From contig NZ_JABACI010000004.1 in the NCBI RefSeq assembly GCF_012524205.1, positions 848,296-912,295 on the forward strand: a stretch of DNA of 64,000 nt. The letters run 5' to 3'. The stretch's first letter is position 1, and the number at the start of each line of letters is the position of its first letter. The notes beneath the pieces were generated by a model. That model made no database searches. It was not told where the DNA came from and saw only the letters and a program-made list of their open reading frames with translations. Positions 53,038 to 61,676 of this stretch are shown in pieces. Position numbers and translations under genes: made by a program. The stretch is from Microbacterium salsuginis (lineage in GTDB: Bacteria; Actinomycetota; Actinomycetes; Actinomycetales; Microbacteriaceae).

Positions 53038-54492
53038 ATGCAGAGCCCCGCCGAGCGCCCCGATGTGCTGGTGATCCAGTGCGACTCGCTGCCGCCCGAT
53101 CTCGTCGGCGCGTACGGGGATCCGAACGGCGCGACCCCGCACATCGACGCGCTCGCGGCCCGGGGAGTGCGGTTCGATGCCTCCTGCAATGCACCGCTGT
53201 GCACCCCGTCGCGTGCGTCGATGATGACCGGGCGGCTGGCGAGCCGGCTGGACTGCTTCGACAATGCCGGCGAGTTCTCGGCGGAGCATCCGACCCTCGC
53301 GCACGCGTTCGGCGCGCGGGGCTATCGCACGGCGATCGTGGGCAAGATGCACTTCATCGGTCACGACCAGCATCACGGCTTCGATGAGCGCCTCGCGCTC
53401 GACACCGACTACAGCAAGGGGCACGACCCTCGGCTGTACGCACTCGCCTACGACTGGGACGCACCGAGCGCGGGCAATCCGAACAGTCCGCAGATGATGG
53501 GCGAGTCCTACCTCGGGGCCGAGTCCGCCGAGGCTTATCGAGAGCGCTTCCGGCGCGAGCTGCACGACGAGCGCGACGATCGCATCCACGACGAGGCCCT
53601 CGCGTATCTCTCGCGCGAACATGACGCCCCCGTGTTCGCGGTCGTCTCGTATCACGCGCCGCACAACCCGTTCTGGGCTCCCGACGAACTCGTCGCACGG
53701 TTCGACGGTGCGATGCCGAGGCTCCGGCCCGAGACCCTGCCCCCGGCGGGCGTCATGGATCGGTGGCTCAACGACTTCCACTACGTGCCCGATGTGCGGG
53801 CCCGGCTCATGGAGCCCGGCAACCTGCGGTGGATGTACGCGACCGTGTACGCGATGCTGCACGACCTCGACCGCCGGGTGGGCGAGCTGCTCGCCGCGCT
53901 GCCGAGGCCGGAGCGCACGGTCGTCGTCTTCGTGAGCGATCACGGCGACATGCTCGGAGATCGCGGGATGCTGCAGAAGCGCACCCTCTACGAGCGCTCC
54001 GTGCGCGTACCGCTCATCGTGAGCGGACCGGGCATCGCGCAGGGGGCGAGTCCCACCGGGCCGGTGAGTCTCGTCGACCTCTTCCCCACTCTCGCGTCGC
54101 TCGTGGATGCTCCGCTTCCCGCCGACCTCGACGGCGTCGATCTCAGGCCCGCGCTGTCTGGCGGCGACGTGCCACAGCATCCGGTCGTCGCGGAGTATCA
54201 CGGCGAGGGCGTGCACGCACCGTGCTTCCTGCTGCGCGACGGCTCACTCAAGTACGTGCTCGTGCACGGCCACGAAGAGCACCTCTACGACCTCGACGCA
54301 GATCCCGGGGAGCGGCGCGATCTGGCCGGCGCGCCGGAACACGCCGAGACCTTGGCCCGACTGCGCGCGCAGCTGCTGGCGATCGTCGATCCCGCGGAGG
54401 TCGAGCAGCGCGCTCGCGCATCGCAGCGCCGCCGCGCGTTCCTCTACCGGGCGCACACGGCCCGGGCTGCGGCGCTCTCCCCGGCCCCGTAG
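53038..54492 (+). CDS. sulfatase with Cys-type formylglycine motif
   Basis: A 484-residue cytoplasmic arylsulfatase-family enzyme without signal peptide. The nucleophile motif CTPSR begins at Cys55, to be converted to formylglycine. Metal-binding motifs are CDSLPPD near the start and SDHGDMLGDRGML near residue 300. It should remove sulfate from a sugar or choline ester; location among glycosidases favours a sulfated glycan. The ATG at 53038 has a GAGGAGG site. No formylglycine-generating enzyme is encoded in the window. It is divergent from the kinase operon and shares operator B. Confidence 0.93.
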   Translation: MQSPAERPDVLVIQCDSLPPDLVGAYGDPNGATPHIDALAARGVRFDASCNAPLCTPSRASMMTGRLASRLDCFDNAGEFSAEHPTLAHAFGARGYRTAIVGKMHFIGHDQHHGFDERLALDTDYSKGHDPRLYALAYDWDAPSAGNPNSPQMMGESYLGAESAEAYRERFRRELHDERDDRIHDEALAYLSREHDAPVFAVVSYHAPHNPFWAPDELVARFDGAMPRLRPETLPPAGVMDRWLNDFHYVPDVRARLMEPGNLRWMYATVYAMLHDLDRRVGELLAALPRPERTVVVFVSDHGDMLGDRGMLQKRTLYERSVRVPLIVSGPGIAQGASPTGPVSLVDLFPTLASLVDAPLPADLDGVDLRPALSGGDVPQHPVVAEYHGEGVHAPCFLLRDGSLKYVLVHGHEEHLYDLDADPGERRDLAGAPEHAETLARLRAQLLAIVDPAEVEQRARASQRRRAFLYRAHTARAAALSPAP

Positions 54493-54519
54493 CGCCCGCT
54501 TCCCACGCCCCTCCCCGAC

Positions 54520-54580
54520 GTTCGTTCGTCACCTGTGTACGCCGAAACGCCGATTTCGCGTACACAGGTGACGAACGAAC
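54520..54580. repeat. 61-bp nested perfect hairpin between convergent genes
   Basis: A perfect 22-bp stem (54520-54541 with 54559-54580) encloses a second 5-bp CGAAA/TTTCG stem. The outer arm begins GTTCGTTCGTCACC. It lies between the ends of the sulfatase and LacI genes, so it can end transcription from both sides. Its length and lower GC suggest a REP-like palindromic element rather than an ordinary terminator. Confidence 0.75.
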
Positions 54581-54602
54581 AGGAGGGGGTGACGTGAGGG
54601 GC

Positions 54603-55637
54603 TCAGCGAGCGGGAGGTGGGGCGATCGAGCCGCGGTCCACGAACTGCGTCGGCATCACGATCGTGCGCACCGGCGACTCGGGGGCGTCGATGCGCTCGA
54701 GGAGGGCCCGCATCGCGGTCGCTCCGAGGGCCCCGGCATCCTGCATCCGCGTCGACACCCCCGGCTGCACCATGGTCATCCACGGCGCATCGTCGAAGCC
54801 CGCGAGGCTCACGTCCTCGGGGATGCGCAGGCCGAGAGCGGATGCCGCGCGCCAGGTACCCTCGGTCAGCACGTTGTTGGCCGCGAACACCGCCGTCGGT
54901 CGGTCGGGGCGCGACAGGATGCGCTGAGCGGCGGCCATCGCCTCTTCGGCATCCCAGCCGGCCTGCACGATGAGCGACTCGTCGACGCGGACCTTGCGCG
55001 AGGCCAGCGCGTCGAGGTATCCGCGCTGGCGCTCCTCACCGGTCGTCCACTCGGTCTCGTCGATGAGGAGCGCGATGCGCTCGTGCCCGGCGGCGAGCAG
55101 ACGGCTCGTGGTGTCGCGCGCAGCGGCGCGGTTGTCGACGACGACGGCATCGGTCTCGTCCGCGTCGAAGCGGCGGTCGACCTCGATGAGGGGCACGCCG
55201 ACGCGGCTGAGGAAGGCGCTGAGCTCTCGCGAGACGGGTGTCGCGATGACGCCCGACACCCGCGATCCCACGAGGGTCTCGGCGGCCTCGAGTTCGTCGG
55301 ACTCCTCGCCGCGCAGGTCGACCATCACGAGCGTGCGCCCGTGAGCGCGGGCCTCCTCGCCGATCCCGGAAGCGAGCTCGGCGTAGAAGACGTTGCGCAG
55401 ATCCGACACGAGCACGCCGACCGACCGGCTCGTGCGCTGCTTGAGGCTGCGGGCGGTCACGTCCACGACGTAGCCGATCTCCTTCGCCGCCGCGCGGACC
55501 CGCTCGCGCACCTCGGGTGCGGCGTAGCCGTTGCCCGAGAGCGCGCGAGATGCGGTGGACCGCGACACACCCGCGGCGTCGGCGACCTCGCGGATCGTCG
55601 GACGGACGACGGGTCCTCGTCGCGGTGTCTCGCTCAC
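54603..55637 (-). CDS. LacI-family repressor of the glycan regulon
   Basis: A 344-residue regulator. The HTH is PTIREVADAAGVSRSTASR (residues about 13-31) with a hinge YAAPEVRERV region, followed by an effector-binding domain. The GTG at 55637 overlaps the MBL gene stop by 4 bases; the open frame upstream is not needed. It is last in the operon GH36-MBL-LacI, which has operator C at its promoter, so it is probably autoregulated. The CG-centred operators A, B and C are of the type LacI proteins bind. Confidence 0.92.
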   Translation of the reverse strand: MSETPRRGPVVRPTIREVADAAGVSRSTASRALSGNGYAAPEVRERVRAAAKEIGYVVDVTARSLKQRTSRSVGVLVSDLRNVFYAELASGIGEEARAHGRTLVMVDLRGEESDELEAAETLVGSRVSGVIATPVSRELSAFLSRVGVPLIEVDRRFDADETDAVVVDNRAAARDTTSRLLAAGHERIALLIDETEWTTGEERQRGYLDALASRKVRVDESLIVQAGWDAEEAMAAAQRILSRPDRPTAVFAANNVLTEGTWRAASALGLRIPEDVSLAGFDDAPWMTMVQPGVSTRMQDAGALGATAMRALLERIDAPESPVRTIVMPTQFVDRGSIAPPPAR

Positions 55638-57481
55638 GCCGTGCGCTCCTCGACGTCGACCAGGGCTTCGGCGTGCTGGCCCAGCCGCAGGTCGCCGATG
55701 GCGACGTCGACCGCAAGTCGCTGCCTGCGCCCCGGGGACGCAGGTGTCACGGTCAGCTGCACGGTGGACTCCTCGCCGGGTCCGAGCTCGAGGGTCAGCT
55801 CGGGGACGGACGAGCGCCAGCCTACCGGCACCACCGGCGTCAGCCGTGCCAGGGCGGACGCCGCCAGCGGGTTGCGCACGCGCACCGTGTACTCGAGCGG
55901 CTCGCCGACGCCGGCGCGGCGACGGTAGGGGAGCAGCCGCGCGGTCTGGCCGTCGGGCCCGATCGAGAGGTCGTCCAGTGGCAGCAGCCGCCGGTGGATG
56001 TCGTCGACCAGCTGCGCGGAGTCGGTCAGGTAATCCAGGTACTCGTCGTCGACCCAGCGGGGATCCCAATGCCCGCTCGCCATGAGCCCGGGCCCGATCC
56101 GGCGGTACAGGCTCGCACTCTGCGCGTAGTCGCCGAGGCGGAAGAGGTTGCGGTACTGGTAGTTCATGATGTCGCGGCGGCCGTCGCGCCCGCCGAGACC
56201 CTCCTGCTGGTCGCCGGTGAACACGACCTTGACTCCGTCGACGTCGAGCTCATAGGCCACCGCGTACAGCGTGTGTCCGGGTTGGGCGTGGGCGGTGAAC
56301 GTGTACTCGTTCCACGAGAAGGGCTCGCCCAGGCGCAGCACGCGGTCGGCGACGATCGGGTCGTACCACTGGCACGGCAGGTCCTCGAGCCACGGGTCGG
56401 CCATCGTCGGCGCCACGTTCTCGGGGATCCACAGCTCGGTGCCCTCGACGTCGCGGAGCAGCGGCATCCCGGCGATATGGTCGTCGTGGTAGTGCGTGGG
56501 CAGGGCGACCGAGATCCGCGTCACTCCGTACAGCTCGCGCAGAGCGGGGATCGACGCGAGCCACGGCCGGCGCGACGCGCGCTCCTGACCGGGCACGAGA
56601 CCGGTCGTCATGTCGTAGCCGTAGTCGACGATGAGCGCCTCGCCGGTCTCGGACAGCACGACGTACGAGCACGACATCGCCGTGCGGTTCAGGAGCAGGT
56701 GCGGGGTCAGGGCGACGAACGGATCCTCCAGTCGCGCGCGGAGGTCCCACGGATACGACCGGCGGGAGTCCACGTACTCCTGCATCACCTGGGCGAGCAG
56801 CTCGAGGGCGTGGTCGGGATCGTGCATGATCTCGCCGTGCGAGGGCGCGATCGCCGACAGCCGGTACCGGTGCAGGAGCAGGGCGCTCAGCACCGTCATG
56901 GCCGGGCCCTCGTTCTGGGTGTAGGACCACTGGGTCGCCGCCAGCGACCACACCTTGCCGGGCGCGTAGACGAGGTCGCCGGTGAAGGCGAGGCGCTCGC
57001 CGTCCCGATCGAGCAGGTAGGTCACGGAGCCGATCGTGTGGCCGGGTGTCGGCAGCACCAGCAGTCGCACGCCGGCGGCCTCGAGCTCGCGGTACTCCGG
57101 CACGCTCGCGTGGACCGGCACCGACTCGAGCAGCGAGAAGCGGTCCTGGCGCAGGTTGTAGTCGTTGTCGAGTTGGCGCCCCTCCCACATCTCCTCGACC
57201 CGGTCGAACAGCTCGCGCTCGACCGGCGGCACATGGATGCGGGCGCCGTGCGCGACCGCGCGCGGCAGGCCCTGCCCCTGGTCGCGGTGGTGGTGGGTCA
57301 TCAGCACGTCCGTGATGCGACGGATGCCGAGGGCCTCGAGGTGATCGAGCGCCAGACCCGAGCCGAAGTCGATCGCCACGGCATCCCGCTCCCCCGCGGG
57401 GGCGTCCGGGTCCACGAGCAGGTACACGTGGCATGTGTCGGCGATGCGCCACACACCGCGCGCGATCGCCGTCACCGTCAT
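55634..57481 (-). CDS. protein with two metallo-beta-lactamase domains
   Basis: A 615-residue protein. The first MBL domain (about 1-270) has THHHRDQGQG, PGHTIGS, FTGDLV and APSHGE; the sixth position of the HxHxDH motif is Gln instead of His. The second MBL domain (about 280-520) has the full THYHDDHIAG, PGHT, FTGDQQ and SGHWD. A C-terminal beta domain of about 100 residues follows. It has no signal peptide. Hydrolysis of a lactone, ester or sulfate is possible. The ATG at 57481 overlaps the upstream gene by 4 bases. Confidence 0.85.
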   Translation of the reverse strand: MTVTAIARGVWRIADTCHVYLLVDPDAPAGERDAVAIDFGSGLALDHLEALGIRRITDVLMTHHHRDQGQGLPRAVAHGARIHVPPVERELFDRVEEMWEGRQLDNDYNLRQDRFSLLESVPVHASVPEYRELEAAGVRLLVLPTPGHTIGSVTYLLDRDGERLAFTGDLVYAPGKVWSLAATQWSYTQNEGPAMTVLSALLLHRYRLSAIAPSHGEIMHDPDHALELLAQVMQEYVDSRRSYPWDLRARLEDPFVALTPHLLLNRTAMSCSYVVLSETGEALIVDYGYDMTTGLVPGQERASRRPWLASIPALRELYGVTRISVALPTHYHDDHIAGMPLLRDVEGTELWIPENVAPTMADPWLEDLPCQWYDPIVADRVLRLGEPFSWNEYTFTAHAQPGHTLYAVAYELDVDGVKVVFTGDQQEGLGGRDGRRDIMNYQYRNLFRLGDYAQSASLYRRIGPGLMASGHWDPRWVDDEYLDYLTDSAQLVDDIHRRLLPLDDLSIGPDGQTARLLPYRRRAGVGEPLEYTVRVRNPLAASALARLTPVVPVGWRSSVPELTLELGPGEESTVQLTVTPASPGRRQRLAVDVAIGDLRLGQHAEALVDVEERTA

Positions 57482-59268
57482 GCGAGGGTCTCCCGGTACT
57501 CGTCCCACGTGCGACCGATGGCCGCGAGGTGCTCCGGGTCGATCGGCTCATCCTCTCGCACGCGCTCCAGGTAGTACAGCGCGGGGACGCCCAGCAGCAC
57601 TTGGGTGCGGGCGTAGTCGAGCCACTCCTCGCGGTTGGGCATCGGCCACTGGTCGGTGTCGACGGGATGCCCCGGCAGGACGTTCGCGACGATCTCGTGC
57701 CGTGCGCGCAGCTGGGCTGCCACCGAGACCGGCGCGCCGGTGACGTCGTGCTCGAGCACGTCGTTCGTGCGGACCATGTCGGTCACGGCACCGAAGGACG
57801 GGTGGACGGTGTGTGTGATCACGAGGGCGTCGGGCTTGATCCGCTTCGCGGCGGCATGGATGCGGCTCACCAGCCGGTGCAGCGCCGCAACGCCCCACAC
57901 GCCGTCGCTTGCGGCGCCCGAGCGCAGCATGGCGCCGCTCGGGGCGCGCTGCGTGAAGTCCACCTTGAAGCCGTCGGCGTCCAGTCCCTCGACCGAGAGC
58001 AGTCGCTCCACGATGGCGTCGAGGCGGGCCAGGTACGCCGGGCTTCCCGGGTCTGCCGCGATCGGCCGGCCGGCGGCATCCGTCACGCACTCCTCGGCGG
58101 GGAGCCCCGCGGGATCCCACGCCTTGAACCACAGCAGCACGCGGCGGCCCTCGGCATGGCGGCGGTCGATCCAGCCGCGCAGGTCGGGCCACGCGTCCGT
58201 GTCGGGCTCGGCGGTGCCGTACTGCGCCTGCCACCGGTCGTCGATCACGATCGTGCCGGGATCGAGGGATGCTCCGGCCAGCGTCTCGAGGAACTCGTCG
58301 TAGATCTCCTGCCGGCACAGGTCCGGCGCCGGCGCACCGCCGCGGGCGACCTGGGCGCCCCAGCCGCAGAAGATCGGCTCGAGCCACCACGGCGTGGGCT
58401 GCGGCGCCGTGGCCGTCGCGAACCCCGCCTGGACGAGGTCGTCACGGTGGGCACGGAGCGCGTCGCCGGGGGTGGCGACGGGGCGGATCACGATGGTGGG
58501 CGATCGCCACACGCCGTCGGCGCCGGTGTCGACGGGCGTGTGCCCCTCGTAGGCCAGCCGAAGCAGGCCTCCGCCGTCGACCGGATCGAAGCGCATCGTG
58601 GTGAAGCCGAGCTCTTCGACAGGGGCGCGCAGCCACGTCGCGAGCCACGGACCCGGACCCGGCGAGAAGGCGTCGGTCGCGGGGTCGCGGCCGAAGGCGA
58701 GCGCGAGCGGGGGCGGCGAGAAGATGCCGTTGAGGCGTCCGGGGTCGGCGTCGCCGACGACGCCGAGCGAGGCCGCCGACCAGACCGGGCGCACGAAGGC
58801 GACCGGCTCGGTGGGACTCGGGACGTACAGCGACTGCGCGTCGAAGCCCGAGCGGAAGGTGCCGCTCGCGCCGGTGGGCAGGATGCCGTCGCCGCCGAGG
58901 ATCGTCACGTCGGTGAGGATGCCGGCGCCGCGGGCCTCGAGCGTGATCTCGACCGAGTCGTGAGTGCAGCGCAGTTCGAGCGCGCGTTCGCGCCACGCCG
59001 GCGACGCGCTGCGGATCGTGACGACGACCGCATCGGCTTCGGTGCGGACCTCGGGTTCGGACAGGCTCATGCTCTCGTCGCGCGCGTCGCGCGTGTGCAC
59101 ACTCGACAGCGCGCTCAGGCGCAGCCAGCGGGAGCCGTCGCCGTCGGCCAGCTCGAGGTATGGGGAGCGGACGAGCCCGGCCGCGCCGGTGCGCCACGAC
59201 AGCGAGTAGCCCGTGCCGCGGACCGTCCGTCGGTCCTTGTCACTCGTCAGCGAGGGGAGCGAGGTCAT
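57478..59268 (-). CDS. clan GH-D glycosidase, GH36/GH31-like
   Basis: A 596-residue cytoplasmic enzyme. An N-terminal beta-sandwich (1-280) precedes a barrel with TIVIDDRWQ, VLLWFKAW and GFKVDFTQ, where Asp437 is the probable nucleophile. The pattern fits alpha-galactosidase or alpha-N-acetylgalactosaminidase-like enzymes, but GH31-type alpha-glucosidases also share it. The ATG at 59268 falls about where transcription would begin from a TAGACT -10 box at 59280-59275, so the message may be leaderless. It is first in the operon that ends with the LacI gene. Confidence 0.82.
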   Translation of the reverse strand: MTSLPSLTSDKDRRTVRGTGYSLSWRTGAAGLVRSPYLELADGDGSRWLRLSALSSVHTRDARDESMSLSEPEVRTEADAVVVTIRSASPAWRERALELRCTHDSVEITLEARGAGILTDVTILGGDGILPTGASGTFRSGFDAQSLYVPSPTEPVAFVRPVWSAASLGVVGDADPGRLNGIFSPPPLALAFGRDPATDAFSPGPGPWLATWLRAPVEELGFTTMRFDPVDGGGLLRLAYEGHTPVDTGADGVWRSPTIVIRPVATPGDALRAHRDDLVQAGFATATAPQPTPWWLEPIFCGWGAQVARGGAPAPDLCRQEIYDEFLETLAGASLDPGTIVIDDRWQAQYGTAEPDTDAWPDLRGWIDRRHAEGRRVLLWFKAWDPAGLPAEECVTDAAGRPIAADPGSPAYLARLDAIVERLLSVEGLDADGFKVDFTQRAPSGAMLRSGAASDGVWGVAALHRLVSRIHAAAKRIKPDALVITHTVHPSFGAVTDMVRTNDVLEHDVTGAPVSVAAQLRARHEIVANVLPGHPVDTDQWPMPNREEWLDYARTQVLLGVPALYYLERVREDEPIDPEHLAAIGRTWDEYRETLA

Positions 59269-59282
59269 GCCGGCAGTCTATG

Positions 59283-59296
59283 TGATAACGTTCCCA
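59283..59296. promoter_or_regulatory. LacI-type operator C in a 29-bp divergent gap
   Basis: TGATAACGTTCCCA lies between the GH36-like gene (start 59268) and the GH84 gene (start 59298). On the minus strand it is followed by CACATAG and a TAGACT -10-like box. On the plus strand TAACGT (59286-59291) would place the transcript start at about 59298. The gap is too short for two normal leaders. Confidence 0.75.
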
Positions 59297-59297
59297 G

Positions 59298-60860
59298 GTG
59301 CTCGATGACGACGCCATTCTCGACCCGATGCCCGTCCTCCCGCAGCCCCGACGCGCCGAATGGCGCCCTGGTGCGTGGCCCCTGGCCGACCTGGTGGTGA
59401 GGGAATCCACGGTCGCCGATCTGCCCGCAGAGGGCTACCGGCTCGAGGTGGCCGAGGGGCGCGCCGCGGTCGAGGCATCCGGTCCTCGCGGCTTCCGCCA
59501 TGCGCGCGCGACGCTCGAAGAGCTCGCTGATGCCAACGGTGGTCACGTTCCGGACGCGGTGATCGACGATGCCCCGGTGCTGCGCCGGCGCGGCATCATC
59601 GAGGGCTTCTACGGCGAGCCGTGGTCGCATGAGGAGCGCCTCGCGGCGCTCCGGCTCGCCGGGCGCCTGAAGCTCAACTCCTATGTCTATGCGCCCAAGG
59701 ACGACCCATGGCACCGCGAGCGCTGGCGCGAGCTCTATCCCGCCGATGCGCTCGAGCGCCTCGTCGAACTCGCCCGCGAAGGTGCGGCTCACGGGGTGGA
59801 CGTCGTGGTGGCGTTGCACCCCGCCGGGTCGATGGTCTTCGCCGACGATGCCGAGCACGAGCTGCTCGCCGCCAAGGCGACGCAGCTGCTGGATGCCGGC
59901 ATCCCCTCGGTCGCTCTGCTCTTCGACGACGTGCCCATGACGCCGACGAACGACGCCGACCGCGAGCGGTTCGGCGATGACGGGGCGGGGATCGGCACGG
60001 CGCATGCGCTGGCCGCGACGCGATTCCTGGCCGATGTGCTGCGGCCCCGGCAGGCCGACGCCGAGCTGCTCGTCGTGGCGACGGATTACGCCGGCACCGG
60101 CGCCTCGGACTACCGCACCGCGTTCGCGGCCGGGCTGCCGGACGACACCTACGTGTGGTGGACGGGCCGCGACATCGTCGTCGGCGACATCACCCGTGCC
60201 GACATCGATGCGGCGGCCGGCGTCTTCGGCGACCGGCTGCTGCTGTGGGACAACTTCCCGGTCAACGACTTCGACCGCGGCCGGGCGTTCCTCGGTCCGC
60301 TCGTCGGGCGCACCCGCGAGGTCGAGGGCTCCGCACTGCACGGCGCGTGGACCAACCCCATGGTCGAGTTCGCGCCCGGCTGCTTCGGCATGGCGGCGTT
60401 CGCCGACTGGGCGTGGAATCCCGCGGCGTACGATCCGGATCGCGCCGCCCGTGCCGCGCTGCGGATCGTGGCGGGGACGGATGCCGCGGCCCTGGCCCCG
60501 CTCGTGCGCACGCTGTCGTCGTGGCCGCCGTCGGCGCCGATGGACCCCGCGCTCGCGGACGCCGCGGAGGCCGCTCTCACGGGCACGGACGGTGCGAGCC
60601 TGCGCGCTCGGCTTGAGCAGTTCGTCGCCTTGCGCGACCTCACTGTCGACCGAGAGCCCGCGCGTTCGCTCCGGCCGTGGCTCGAGGCGGCGAGCGACAT
60701 GGGGGCCGCCGGGGTCGCGGCGCTCGATTTCGCCGCCGGGGCGGCCGACCGCGCGGACGTCGAGTCGGCGCTTGCGCGCGCCGAGGCGCACACCGCCAAG
60801 GTCGCGACCGACGTGGTTCCGCCCTTCGTGCGTGCCGTGCTGGAGCGCGCGGGCGCCTGA
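59298..60860 (+). CDS. GH84 beta-N-acetylglucosaminidase (O-GlcNAcase-like)
   Basis: A 520-residue enzyme without signal peptide. It has RGIIEGFYGEPWS, NSYVYAPKDDPWHRERWRE and the catalytic Asp pair 210-211 in LLFDDVP, typical of the hyaluronidase/NagJ family GH84. It removes beta-linked GlcNAc by substrate-assisted catalysis. The GTG at 59298 is the first start, with an ATG at 59328 as alternative. Neither has a clear ribosome-binding site, and the operator ends 1 base before the GTG, which suggests a leaderless mRNA. Confidence 0.93.
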   Translation: MLDDDAILDPMPVLPQPRRAEWRPGAWPLADLVVRESTVADLPAEGYRLEVAEGRAAVEASGPRGFRHARATLEELADANGGHVPDAVIDDAPVLRRRGIIEGFYGEPWSHEERLAALRLAGRLKLNSYVYAPKDDPWHRERWRELYPADALERLVELAREGAAHGVDVVVALHPAGSMVFADDAEHELLAAKATQLLDAGIPSVALLFDDVPMTPTNDADRERFGDDGAGIGTAHALAATRFLADVLRPRQADAELLVVATDYAGTGASDYRTAFAAGLPDDTYVWWTGRDIVVGDITRADIDAAAGVFGDRLLLWDNFPVNDFDRGRAFLGPLVGRTREVEGSALHGAWTNPMVEFAPGCFGMAAFADWAWNPAAYDPDRAARAALRIVAGTDAAALAPLVRTLSSWPPSAPMDPALADAAEAALTGTDGASLRARLEQFVALRDLTVDREPARSLRPWLEAASDMGAAGVAALDFAAGAADRADVESALARAEAHTAKVATDVVPPFVRAVLERAGA

Positions 60861-60925
60861 CGCGGCGGGCTCGCGGCTCGAGCACAGGATCTGGCGCGCA
60901 GCGCCCTGCGGGCGGACAATGAGCC

Positions 60926-61672
60926 ATGACCGCGGATCCGCCGGTCGACGCCGATGTCGACGAGGGCACGCCGCTGACGGCGCGCGCCGAGTCCGACGCG
61001 GCGCTCGCACGACGGGCTCAGATCCTCGCGACCGAGCACTGGGGCCTGCTGGCCGCTCGGGGCACGGCGCAGTCCGAGGTCCTGACGCGCATCACCATCT
61101 ACCTGACGCTCGTCTCGGCCGGTCTGGTCACGATCGGGCTGCTCTCGCAGGCGACGCGGTTCGGCGGGTGGTTCGCCGGGGCGGCCCTGGCGATCCTCGG
61201 CTTCCTGGCGCTCGTCGGGCTCATGACGTTGACGCGCGTCTTCAACGTGGCCGAAGAAGACCTCATGTACGTCGTCGCGATGAACCGGCTGCGCGGCGCC
61301 TACGCCGATCTCGATCCGGCCGTGGAGCGCTACTTCCTCTCGGCCGTCGCCGACGACCTTCCCGGCATGGAACGCACGTATTCGTTCCTGAGGCGGCGCA
61401 GCTTCAGTCACCTGTTCGGAAGCTCGGCGATGCTCATCATCGTCGTGAACGCGTGCGTCGTCGGACTGTTCGTCGGGGGATGCGTCGCGACCGGTGGCGC
61501 GGACATCGGCTGGGCGATCGCCGCCGGTGTGCTGATGGGAGTCATCGTGGTCGTGGGCTTCGCCCTGTACGGACAATGGACCTTCCAGACCGCCTGGCGC
61601 AATCACCGGCCGCTGCGGCGCACGACGGAAACCGCATCGGATGCCGCAGCCGCGGTCGACACCGCGCTGTAG
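60926..61672 (+). CDS. four-TM membrane protein of unknown function
   Basis: A 248-residue protein. A cytoplasmic N-terminal segment with ILATEHWGLLAARGTAQSE is followed by paired membrane helices at about 60-110 and another pair at about 170-215, separated by a soluble helical region. The architecture resembles a conserved actinobacterial hypothetical family; I know no function. It starts with ATG at 60926, 65 bases after GH84. It ends 4 bases before the convergent P450 gene. Confidence 0.75.
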   Translation: MTADPPVDADVDEGTPLTARAESDAALARRAQILATEHWGLLAARGTAQSEVLTRITIYLTLVSAGLVTIGLLSQATRFGGWFAGAALAILGFLALVGLMTLTRVFNVAEEDLMYVVAMNRLRGAYADLDPAVERYFLSAVADDLPGMERTYSFLRRRSFSHLFGSSAMLIIVVNACVVGLFVGGCVATGGADIGWAIAAGVLMGVIVVVGFALYGQWTFQTAWRNHRPLRRTTETASDAAAAVDTAL

Positions 61673-61676
61673 GCGG

